Position numbers and translations under genes: made by a program. DNA of 64,000 nucleotides from Capitella teleta (taxonomy: Eukaryota; Annelida; Polychaeta; Capitellidae), in contig KB311138.1 in NCBI GenBank assembly GCA_000328365.1, positions 230,022 through 294,021 of the forward strand. The letters are read 5' to 3'. A model generated the notes under the pieces. That model saw only the letters and a program-made list of their open reading frames with translations, was not told where the DNA came from and did not search any database. This document shows positions 1-10,700 of this stretch, one piece after another; position 1 is the first letter of the stretch, and each line of letters opens with the position of its first letter.

Positions 1-601
1 TGAACTCACGACATTATTGGCATATCCCAATTTGTCACCAAATGAACATTTATGGGATAAACTAAAGTAAGTAAGTCTCCCNGTTTTTCTCAAAAAGCAG
101 ATAGCTTATTCAGGGCTGCACCAACATCTCACTGGGCAGGGTTGAGAGTCTATTGAGAAATTTGGCCCAAATATCCTCTCATTTGTTATTGGCGTGTGAG
201 TCAGCTAGAGGACATTGAAATTGGATTATCTGACCGTGAAAATCGAACATATTTATTTTGACCCCTTGTCAATTGTTCCTCTAATTAAATCAGGTTAATT
301 CCAATTAAATTTTGTGAATAATTATGTGCGCAATTGGTTAAACTTATTATACGCGAAAATTCGTGTCTATGCAATGCATACCCCAAATAAGGTGTTGGCA
401 TAACAAGAGTCACGTTTCTTGTGCACCTAAGTATATATTAATTTGATCTGACAGTTTTTGATCGGGCAGTTATTGGTCGGACTAACGCAGCAGACAAGGC
501 TAGGCGTCGGTGACACGGTGCTCATCCGATGTTTAATCACCACAGATGCTCGATTGGGATTCCGATCTGCCATCACACATCCATCTATTGTATTCGTCAT
601 C
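1..601. other. Intergenic region downstream of the receptor gene
   Basis: I see no gene here. The stretch is AT-rich and non-repetitive and contains one unresolved base at 82. On the minus strand it would hold the 3' UTR of the receptor gene that ends at 602. An AATAAA signal lies at 252-257 (minus), about 345 nt past the stop, and is a plausible but unproven poly(A) site. Confidence 0.5.
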
Positions 602-1678
602 TCACTTTCTGCTTTTACACGAAAACATTTTCCTCAGATCCTTCCTGAACTTCGAGCCTCCGATGCAATAGAGCAGAAAATTCACAGCGCTGTTGGTGAA
701 GAACAGTTTGTTGGTGACGTGGAATGCAATGTAGAAGTTTGAGATGGATTGCCGACTCGTGTACATGTTGAAGTAGTTTTGAACAAGGAGCCTGGCGTAC
801 AGAGGCAAGGTGAACAGCAAGAGGGTAAAGCTGACCAGGAGAAGCATGCTCACCAACTGATTCTCCCGTGCCACCGTCTTCGCGTCATGAGCTTTTCCCG
901 CTGTATACTTTGCTTTGCGAACCGTGTAAATGATTGCAGCATTCAAAGAGATCAAGTGGGCGAAGGGGATGACCGAATTCAGACAGACCGTGATCCAAGA
1001 ATAGACCACAGTGAAGGCAGAAGTCACGGCTAGAGAGACGCAAGTGGGGCCATTTGCCTTCGCATATAGGAAGTAAGGGAAGGTGTAGGCGCCGGCACAG
1101 AAGGGCAAGATGGCGAGGAATATTCTTGCTCTCTTTACTGTACAAAGACGACTTGCCAACAAAGGAAATCTCACTCCAATGAAGCGATCAACGGTCATAG
1201 TCATAATTATTAAGACACTGCTTAGTAAACCGAAGTTATGCAACCATGCCGTTATTCTGCATTCAAGTGTGCTTGGCTGAATTTGAGTAAGGTCTCCACC
1301 CTGAACGAATTCTTCATAAGTAGTGCGCAAATAATAGTAGGTCGATGCCAGTATCACACAAGAATCAGTAACAGCCAGCCCACACATGTACAAACAGCAG
1401 GATATTTTTCGGTTCTTCGGACGAGAAAACACGGCCAGCGACAGAATGTTTCCGATCCAACCAAGCAGAATAATCACAGGCATCCAATACCTATGGATTT
1501 TGAGCCCTATCTTGAAGCCTCGCGTTTCAGTCGGGTCAATCTTGAAGTTGAACGATTCCGTCGTGGTCATTTCAATGCCTGCGTCACTCACGGAGTAATC
1601 GTCGGACTGGGATTGCGCCCCATATGCCAGTGTCGTGAAGAGCAAGAAGCTCAGTGCTAGAACACGAAGCAGAACCAT
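602..1678 (-). CDS. Rhodopsin-class (class A) G protein-coupled receptor, intronless
   Basis: A 358-residue seven-transmembrane receptor encoded by one uninterrupted frame. The N-terminus (residues 1-20) looks like a signal peptide and is followed by an acidic extracellular stretch. TM1 carries the GN motif (about 76-77) and TM2 has LAVTD (101-105). Cys140 and Cys213 are placed for the TM3-ECL2 disulfide. TM3 ends in DRF (164-166) in place of DRY, TM6 has a proline (292) without the usual CWxP, and TM7 has NSAVNFLLY (329-337) in place of NPxxY. A short basic tail with cysteine follows (FRKDLRKMFSCKSRK). These are features of the peptide and orphan receptors expanded in invertebrates. The ligand cannot be read from the sequence. 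The start codon has G at -3 and +4, and a TATA box lies about 45 bp upstream. Confidence 0.9.
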   Translation of the reverse strand: MVLLRVLALSFLLFTTLAYGAQSQSDDYSVSDAGIEMTTTESFNFKIDPTETRGFKIGLKIHRYWMPVIILLGWIGNILSLAVFSRPKNRKISCCLYMCGLAVTDSCVILASTYYYLRTTYEEFVQGGDLTQIQPSTLECRITAWLHNFGLLSSVLIIMTMTVDRFIGVRFPLLASRLCTVKRARIFLAILPFCAGAYTFPYFLYAKANGPTCVSLAVTSAFTVVYSWITVCLNSVIPFAHLISLNAAIIYTVRKAKYTAGKAHDAKTVARENQLVSMLLLVSFTLLLFTLPLYARLLVQNYFNMYTSRQSISNFYIAFHVTNKLFFTNSAVNFLLYCIGGSKFRKDLRKMFSCKSRK

Positions 1679-1718
1679 CGCGGAGAAATAATTATGCGCT
1701 TCCTCGGAGTTGTTGGTC

Positions 1719-1727
1719 CTTTATATA
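1719..1727 (-). promoter_or_regulatory. TATA box of the receptor gene
   Basis: On the minus strand the sequence reads TATATAAAG, 41-50 bp before the ATG at 1678. Initiation about 30 bp downstream would give a 5' UTR of only 10-20 nt, which fits an intronless, compactly promoted gene. Confidence 0.55.
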
Positions 1728-1728
1728 C

Positions 1729-2289
1729 GAGCGTTGAATGCCTTGTCTCATTGTTGGCATCAGCTTGCTCTTGTTTCTTCTCTGTGGTCAAAATGATTAT
1801 TAGTATTTCTAACTGAGTACTTCTTAACAAGAAGACCTCTGATTGCTGTGGACTATAGTAATGGTTGATAGACAAATACGCCTTTTAATTTACATACTTT
1901 TAGATATTACATGTACTTATATTCCTTCACCTCCGATGCCGGAAAACCATTGCACAAACTATTTAGTTGGTGATATGATCGAGGCTTTACATGTAAAAGG
2001 TAATCGTCTTCTAGAAAGAAGTATCGACAGAGGAATCCGCACGTGGGGGAAATCAGGCCAGCAGGCTATCTAATTAGAATATGAGATAATTGGATGCCGT
2101 AATGGATGACGAATGATAATTAAAAGTTGGGGTAAAACGAACGAGGCCCCCAGCCTGCGAAATGCAATTCGCTGGCACCCTCACAACTTATGGACCACAA
2201 CGTGCTGGATCGATGGCACTTGTAGAGCTTGTTACAATATATAATGTAGCGCAAGGTCACCGAAGTCCTTTGAGGGAGGCGAAGGAACT
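1729..2289. other. Upstream flank of the receptor gene, no gene seen
   Basis: No open frame longer than about 75 codons has recognisable content, and no RNA gene is evident. The stretch would contain the receptor's distal promoter. Confidence 0.4.
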
Positions 2290-2745
2290 ACCTTAAATCG
2301 CGTCTGCCCTATTCTTGAGGGCGGAATTGGCGTGATCAGCGCATGGGTTAACAATGTCTAGGACTTGGCGGTGCGTATGTGTATGGATATCCGGGAAAAC
2401 GCGGCGGTGGTGGATCTGTCCGACAATGACTCGCACAGAATCTAAACTGCCTGGTGCATATTTTGCCAGACTTATAATATCTTGGGTCAATAATAGGGTC
2501 GCAATCTGCACGTGATAGGTCGTTTGTGCCAATGTTCAGATAAATGAAGCGTAGGTGGGGAACGCGGATGACTTTTGTTAGCAGCTTCAATACACGTTTT
2601 GTTGGCTTCTGGCCATGCACATACGCACCCCCAAGTCCCCGACAATGCAAACACATGCCGCTAACTTCAAAATCTGTCCGCGAATCGCGCAGATAATGAT
2701 CGAAGCGCCAAACGTAAAAGTCTCCAACGATGGCGACAGACATTA
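2290..2745 (-). pseudogene. Broken SGNH-hydrolase-like coding fragment
   Basis: The minus-strand translation starts with a GDFYVWRFDHYLRD segment, resembling the GDS block of SGNH/GDSL hydrolases. About 60 residues on comes NIGTNDLSRADCDP, matching the GxND block, and then an ISLAKY and VIVGQIHHRR segment typical of the next strand and helix. The reading frame is not intact. SGNH modules of this type occur both in host genes and inside some invertebrate retroelements. No other element part is visible next to it, so its origin is open. Treat it as a fossil. Confidence 0.45.
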
Positions 2746-5700
2746 TAAGGGAACGTAAAATTTTAATGTGACTAAAAGAATTTTCTCACGCACCGCCAAA
2801 TTGTACTGGATTTATTACGGGGATTTTGATTTACGATATTCCACCTCTAACAGCAATATGACGGAATGTCCTACTGGGATGCAGGAAAGAGGATTTTGCA
2901 TCTCACTCTTTGTGTGTATTTCCTGTGGTTTAACCCGAACAGTTCATCAATTGGGAGACAAATGCTCAGATAAGTAGGGTTCGACAAATTCTCGATATCA
3001 GGGGGACCTGGAGTGACCCCATAAGTACAGGATAAACATATCCGGATAATCCTCATTCGCAATCGAGTCCATATCCTGCTTCTTGAGCTGACATTGTCCA
3101 TGCAGGACGATGACTCAGACATGCAATCAGCTATGGCAATGTTCACTAATGTCTAGGAGGAGGCAATCTGAATTCTGGCGTTTTTCCCAGGGCTCAATCG
3201 GGTATCTCCCCAACCACAATAAACGCATATAACATTGATCACGCAGATTCTTCAATGAATAGTATTATATACTCAATGGAGTGAGTTCTCATCCTTAGTG
3301 AGTCTCATGGTCTGCGTCTGCGACGACAATTTGGGAAAGAACCCCGGAAAACTATTCACCAATTTTATTCAGGAGAAGCCCATTGAAATGAAGACTGAGG
3401 CAGCAATTTCTCAGGACTCATGCAAAGACTGATGAAAAACATGCAAAGTAGATGGATATAATACACGCAATTAGACGGAATCCGCATTCCGGATCCGCTA
3501 TCTCAACATATTAATGTTATTGTTTTTGTGTCACATTTGTAAACTGCAAACTGTTATGTGCTGCAAGCGGCTTTGCTTCTATGCGGTTCACACATTTCAC
3601 CTGGTTTAAGAACTCCTGAGGTGACATTTGAGCCTTCATCGAGCTATGATCGCAAGCTGTACATCAGCTTTGAAAGGAGCAACCACTTAGGCAATCGATG
3701 GATCTTGACCTAACCAGGGGTGTGTGTTTCTTTCAACTTAAACTTGGACCGTGACGTCAGAACCGGGGAATGGTTTGAACTAGAGATGCTTCGCCCACTT
3801 GTAATGCGGCTAGAAATTAATTTTCTACATATATTTCTTGCACGCAAAAAAAGTTAACAACCAAAACTCGCGAGATTTTAGATGAACCACGCTGTTCCAG
3901 GTTCTCGGTTTCGACCTTCTTATCCACGAACAAGAACGAGGTTTGTACTTTGACGTCAAGGTCCAGGTTGAAGTTGAATGAAAAACAGGTTCCTGGTACC
4001 ATATTTCGACACTATGCAATGTGTCATGCTGTGGTGGACATGAGGGTTTTCAGGCCGCGAAATTCGAACCCGGCGAGTTGCCTAACCGAGAATCGAACCA
4101 CGAGCCTCTGCATGGTAGGCGAGTCAAGGACAATGTTTTGTTTTGTATTTCTATTTGAGAGGGAGCCTTGGGCTAAACATGTGCATAATAATAATGCACA
4201 ATAATGACTCATTCAGAGGACTGCGAATTTAACACTACATATTGTTACCTGATGAGTGAGCTGTCGGTTGTATACTTCCAGGAATGAAAACGGCAACAAT
4301 GACGTCAAGGGAAACAGTATAAGCATAGATGAATGGGATCAAAACTAATGGTAAAAAAAACCCCCAGATAATTATCTTGTTATATGACGATCGAACAATG
4401 AACTAGACCAGCACAGGAAAATTAAGGTCAGTAGGCCACACGCGGCATTGAAGAGTACCACCCGAATCGAATCGAAGGTGCCTCAATTTCGTACTCTTAT
4501 TACAGGATTCAATATAAATGAAGTATTTATCTTCGGTTTCCATTGTGATTTCTGTCAGTATAATTTTATCAAAACCCTGTTTAAATAGATTTTATTATAG
4601 CGTTGGAAGTGACGAACCTCAGGTCGAGCAGTTTACAAAAATCTCCACTTGTGTTGTTTTTATGATGGCCATAACCAAGAGCATTTGGAGGATTGCACGC
4701 AAGAGACTGATGTTTAATTTCACAGTTCTAATTGAGAAGAAGCCTCAGGCTTTGGATGTGAAAACTGCTCATTTAAAACAAAAGTCTGCGAATCTGATGC
4801 CACATTGTAGCCTTATGAATCAGACGGAAGAATCGATTGTTTTAGGACAAGGCATCAATGATGTCAAGGTAAACAGCATAATTCATCGATAGATCAATTG
4901 AATCGAATGACCAACAAAATTCTATTGTTTACTCACTATCGAAGGATACACCGTCGCTTAACTTGAACGGGACACCCCTTTACTGTACCTGTATGATGAC
5001 GCAGTTTTAAGGTGGTGACATATTATGTGACATATTATTATGATTGGTGTTGTATGGGTAAACACGGCTTGATCGGGTCCGACGCAGAGCTCGAAGATGT
5101 GTGAAATCACAGAAATAATATAAGAAGTTGTTCAAGCAGGTTAACGTAATATTGTACGTAATTATATACACGTATCCTCAAATGTACTTTACACATCAAT
5201 TGACGCAGTGACTCCCATTCTACATCATTTATCCACGGCACCCATGTAATCTTAACAACAGATAACTAAGCCAAAGTAGTCTGCCTTTTGTGCTTTGCAA
5301 TCCTTTCATACAATAAATCTTGATCCCTTTTGACTACCGAAGCCAAAACAGCTATGAGCCAAATCCGCCAAAGACCATCTTTAATTTTCATTACTTAATT
5401 TATTGTGCCATATGCCTGATTTTTTCGTCATGACAGCTGTAATTGCTTTTCTTCCCGTAACGTATGTACTACAAATGAAGGAATTTTGACGGATCTCGTG
5501 TGCATAATAATACGCATGTGAGTCGTTCTAATGTCATTCGTTCTTGAGTCGATCCTTCTATCATACCTTTGCTCTCCATATTCACTCTAATGTCCTTTGC
5601 TCTTATGCAGGAGCCAGCATCATTTTCTGAGTTGGGGCTTAAACTTCCAAGTCAGCAAAGGGTAAGGGGCCACCGAAAACAAACGCATACACTGGACATA

Positions 5701-7560
5701 ATTACTCATGAACTAATAATGAATTTGTATCCATGCTACTATTGAGGGCTGATTGTTCCGAGTTCTGATCAGAGACTGCCCATTGGGAGAGATTGAGGAA
5801 GCACACGGTGTGACTTGCTGAGGTGTCCATTCACATGCCCAAATAATGTCCATTTCATCATGTCAAATTTATAACAATCTCCGCTCGCTTTGAGAGAAGG
5901 CGGGCCTGGGTTTGTTCATTATTGTTCATAATGCCAGCAATATTGTGAGTTCAGAATTTGAAAATGTTTCGTTGTTTTATCAATGTATGGCTCCCTTCTC
6001 ATCCATAGCTTTATGTGTGCCAATGAGAACACTCGATAAATATACTCGTAATATGGAATGGTGTCGGTTCTGTAATTTCTGTGCGTGTTTCTCAAAGCAC
6101 GAAAACGTATTTTGAATTGAGTATTCACATAAGTAATGAGCAAATACTAAATGAGTACTAATTAAGTGACCTATGACATATACATCACATGCGGAATTTT
6201 ATGCAGCAATATATTTTTCTTTGTGCCTTATTTTCGTCGCCCGAGCATTTGCGCAAAATAATAACAGGACAACAGAAGTCTTTGAACAAAGAATTAACAA
6301 TTTATTCAGGTGAACTTGTTGCCAGGTTCTACAAAGAGAGAAAAGTTAGAGGCGATGAGCCACGTTATGGCTCTGTCCATAACAGACAGAGCTAATTCAT
6401 ATGCCTGCATTTAAAATGTTTCATCTTGACCAGTTCAGCCGCTCGATTCATGATAGACGAAACTAAGTTAAAATATCACAACCCAAAGCCTCAGTCACCT
6501 GCATCCGAAACCAGCAAACCCAACTTAATTAGGGCTCTATACACACACAAAGTGCGCTCTTCGCGTGGCAATTAGCATACTAGTATCCTGCTTATAAGGG
6601 AAAAAATACCAGGTGTTCTTCAAAATCAATTTCTTTCGTTAGCAAGGCAAGAAGTGGAACTTGTCTCCAGAGCAGAAAAAAAAAATACAGAAATTATTAA
6701 AACAAATTTAATCAATTAAAGCAGCGATTAATTACTAACAATAAATATAGGGCAAAAATAAGTGGGTTGGGTTTAATAATTATAATAAAAACGAAGAAAA
6801 TAATAACATAAAAACAAAGTAGCGCGTTAATTAAAGCCACGTAGTAAATATTCTAGCATGTCTTAAGTCTGTGTGCCGTTATCTGTTCAAGGTAAAGAAA
6901 AATCTCCGTTTTGCCAACACAGCGATTTACAAATATTGCGCTTTTTTGTGAGAAGGCTTGTTTCGAAGGGCACTAGGGCTGCTTGTATGGCACAGTCAGA
7001 TTGAGCGCAGAGCCCATTAATTAAAAAAAGGGGATAAACAAGTGTTAACAACACAGAGATATTGCGATAAATAAGAAACAACGATCACACAGTATTGTCA
7101 ACCAATCAGAGATGAAAATGGGAATCATGTGACTTATGATATGGAGAGAGAGAAAGGGAATAAAAGATTCAATAAACACTCCGACTGGCAGCGTCTACAT
7201 CTACTAGCAATTAAAAAGTAAATTACATTTTTCCAAAAGAAAGAAAAAACAAAAGTTTCTAAATGGGGGATACCTTTTTCAATTAGTTAGAACTCGTGCT
7301 TAGCTTAGGGGGGGGGGGGGGTAACATATAAAATGGCTCACAACATTAGCAAGGTAATGCATGCTATATAAACTAGCGTACGAACAAAAGCATGAACAGG
7401 GTTTTTTTGGACAGCATGTGAGCCGATTCTGACAGATTTGTTTCTGGGGAAAGACATCTTGAGCGAATTTTCAATGCGTCTTCAGTTTAGACGACATTGC
7501 GAGAAAGAAAACAGAAAGAAAAGAAGTACATGACAGGCCCTGCGTATTACATCATGCTAG
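2746..7560. other. Gene-poor region between the receptor and the twitchin 3' end
   Basis: About 4.8 kb of AT-rich sequence without a convincing gene. The longest frame (4518-4892, +, 124 codons) has a hydrophobic start but no family resemblance, and I do not accept it. A fold-back repeat lies at about 3722-3985 and a tRNA-3'-half-like stretch near 4060-4130. A G12 tract is at about 7309-7320. The last few hundred bases may be distal 3' UTR of the twitchin gene (minus). Confidence 0.45.
3722..3985. repeat. Imperfect fold-back (inverted) repeat
   Basis: The left arm (about 3725-3768), reverse-complemented, closely matches the right arm (about 3940-3985). Both contain TGACGTCA(A/C)GGTCCA(A/G)GTT followed by (T/G)AAGTTGAA. 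The spacer is about 170 bp. This looks like a small decayed fold-back or MITE-type element; no target duplication was recognised. Confidence 0.4.
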
Positions 7561-7576
7561 CATTTTTTTAAATATT

Positions 7577-7594
7577 TTTATTTGTGTTTTTATT
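7577..7594 (-). terminator. Twin poly(A) signals of the twitchin-like gene
   Basis: Two AATAAA hexamers on the minus strand (7589-7594 and 7577-7582) lie about 125-145 nt past the TGA of the last coding exon. They are the best candidates for 3'-end formation of the giant transcript. Confidence 0.5.
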
Positions 7595-7718
7595 TCTATA
7601 AATAGAACTACTCTAGCATTGAAAAGCAGGACGCGCAGAGGGCAGCCGAAGGAGCCATTTGAGGTGGAGGGCGTCCACGTAGAGGTCATTCGCATTTTCG
7701 AAGGTCACGGGATTACGG

Positions 7719-7726
7719 TCATAGCA
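7719..7726 (-). CDS. unc-22: Last coding exon of the twitchin-like gene (spliced C-terminus)
   Basis: A strong acceptor (pyrimidine run, then CAG) ends at 7727. Joined in phase 1 to the 8117 donor, the exon supplies only Val-Leu and TGA (7721-7719); the rest is 3' UTR. An alternative end exists if the 8117 donor is not used (see the tail entry). Confidence 0.5.
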
Positions 7727-10700
7727 CTGAAAAAAAGAAAAAGTGTGAGTAAATGTAAAGAAAAACAAATAAAATACGTTAAAATAATCACCATCTATAG
7801 TCAACTATAATATCCACACACCCATCACAGCAATTTTATCCACACTCACATGCTTTTCACCAATAGTGTACATCAATGATTGTATCATGTAGAAACATTA
7901 CATCATTTACTATCCATGTTAAGACAATTTTAACATGGCTAATATTCACACCAAACAAGCAAAATATGAGCATATTACACTTCAATCGGCACAATACAAA
8001 GCACGGTCCCTATAACCATTCACCTACGTACCACACACGCGCCAGAACCTTTTTAGATTACCATACTAGTGAAGGTAGACAGGGTTAAGAGAAGGTCGGG
8101 GGGAGTGCGGGACTACCTTTGGTTCTGGCCACTGACGCAGATCGGTACGAGCGGGAGTAAGAGGTGGAGGAGGAGGATGCACCAGAGTCAGATCCATAGC
8201 CGTAGTCTTTCCTACTGTATAAAGAGCGACGTCCACTTCGTCCGTATGACGAAGAAGATGAGCTATAGGAAGATGACGACGGCGAGGCATAGGAGCTGCT
8301 TGATGTGGCGAAGCTGCTCCTTCGCGAGTAGCCTCCTCCTCCAAACCCGGATGAGTAACTGGATGAAGAGTAGCTGCTGAAATTGCCGGCGCCCCCCTTC
8401 GTGATACGTTTCTCTGCAAAACGTTAACATTCCACAGTGAAAGTTAATGATTCGATATAATACCGTTGATTGTGATTTTGCACGTGCTCTCCTCCATGCC
8501 CAATGAGTTTTCAGATTTACAGCAATATCTGCCGGCATCCTCGATTTCTGAAGTCTGAACCTCGAGTGAGCAGATGCCGAGGGAGGTGACGATGTCATAT
8601 CGTCCTCCTTGCTTGATCTCTTTGCCATCGTGAGACCATGTCACCTGTTACGATGAGTGATATATGACGTTTGAGTGGATGGGGAGACTTACCTCTGGCA
8701 TGGGTTTACCATCCACGGAACAGATGAGTTTGAAGCCAACGCCTTCCTGAATGAAGCGGTCTCTGAGAGGGAAGTTGAAGGAGGGTTTCTTGTCAGGTGC
8801 CTCCCTGTAGCCTTCCACCTCTTCAAATAGTTTCTTTCTGAATTATTATTATTATTTTTTAGTACACGTTACATTGCCATGGTGACATGACTAACCTCCT
8901 CATCGAAGGCTCCACGCTCATCGCCCTTCTGATTGGTTGTTCTGGTAGAGCTGCAAATAAATTTAAAGTTAAGATATCCATGATTTACAAATTCTTACGT
9001 TCAACATCAAGGAGAGCACTCTCCTCTCGGCTTCCATAAGAGTTTTCAGCCCTTACGACGTATTCTCCTTTGTCTTCGTTCACCTTACAACGGCCTATCC
9101 TCAGCTCAAAGTCCTTGCCTGAGTACTTGGGCATGTACTTGAGGCTAGGATTGAGAGCAGTTCCTTTGTAGAACCAGGTGATGACAGGTGGAGTAGCAGC
9201 GACCACTTTGCACTTGAAGTTGGCAACGTTGCCCTCTTGGACCACAGTGTTGTGAGGTCTACGAATGAATCTTGGCCAGGCTTCACGACGATCTAAAAAG
9301 TAGATAAATAAATTTCAGGTTCTATAGACGAGACTAGGATGCTCACCAAAGTAGGAGTCCTGAATGTGATGTTCCTTAGCACGGAGTTTCTTGAGAGAGC
9401 TAAAGTTAGCAATTCGACCGATTGCTGGCATGGGATGTGGCCAGTCCGCCTGCAGAGAACATTTTAATGATTTCTTGATTAATTCAAAGGTACCGCTCAC
9501 ATATTTTGCTCTGATGCGCTCGCGGATATTCTTGTATCTGGAGGCAGGAATTCTGTGGGTCAGATCCGAATGATCCTCGGTCAACCATGGGTGGTCAAGA
9601 GACTCATGCACAGTCATTCGCTTCCTGCAATGAAGAAACCGGTATAGTGATTAATCGCATGATCATTCACTTACTGAGGGTTCTTCACGATCAGCTTGCG
9701 GATGAAGTCTTTGCCGATGTCTGAGATTCCTTTGAAAGTTTCACCATCAAAGTCCCAGTCACAGGCGCTGACATTATCCATAGTTTCCTGGTCATTTTCC
9801 CCGGCAAATGGTGACAATCCACTCAGCCTGCATCGATAATGATATTTATGCACAATTGAACTAAGAGCTTAGGACTCACAGGACGTAAGACAGAACTCCA
9901 ACTGCCCACATGTCGGTATAGAAACCAACTGGTTCATTATCAACCACTTCTGGAGAGGCAAACTCAGCCGTTGCAGTCGAAACTTTAACAACACTTTCAG
10001 GATCCAGTTTGGACGCGAGACCAAAGTCGATCATTTTGACGGTGTTTGATTTTGAAGTTTCGCACATGACATTCTCTGGCTGAGTAAGAAAATGGATTCA
10101 GCATTAATGCACATTTGGAAAGTTCTGAAATCATACCTTGACGTCAAGATGTACAATGTTGTTCTCATGCATGTGAGCAAGACCGTCGCAGACCTGCTTG
10201 ATGTAGTTGATGACCTCAGCTTCAGTCATCTTGTAATCTTCATCAGCGATGCGATCAAAGAGTTCCCCTCCAGAAAGGCTGAAAGGTAGACGAGTGGTTA
10301 TGTTATAAAAGGCTCAAGTTTGAAACTCACTATTCCAAGACAAGAACCATCTCTTGTTTATCATCGAAAGCATCGTGCAGGTTGAGCAGCTTCTGGTGAT
10401 GCAACTGGTTCATGATGTTGATCTCATTCTTTACTGCCATCTTATCCGCCGGGTGTGGGGTGTTCAGGAATTTCGCCACAAAAGTCCTCCCTGTAGCTTT
10501 CTCAATGCATCTATGCACAGCTCCAAATGCACCTCTGTTAAATACAAGCAGAACATCATGACACCAATAAGTAATAATCGGTGAATCAATCTGAAACGCT
10601 TACGCTCCAATTTCTTCATAAACATCATAGTAGTCATGGATGCTTCCCAATTTTGTTTCAACTGGTTGAGGGCGGCCATATTTCTTATCCCAGAGATTGT

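Noticed and set aside
4060-4130. tRNA-3'-half-like stretch (GTGGTTCGATTCTCGG on minus)
   Set aside because: A box-B-like sequence exists, but no D arm or acceptor stem pairs with it. At best a worn SINE scrap.
4518-4892. 124-codon plus-strand frame with a hydrophobic start
   Set aside because: No family resemblance and AT-rich codon use like its surroundings, with no promoter or splice context. Probably chance.
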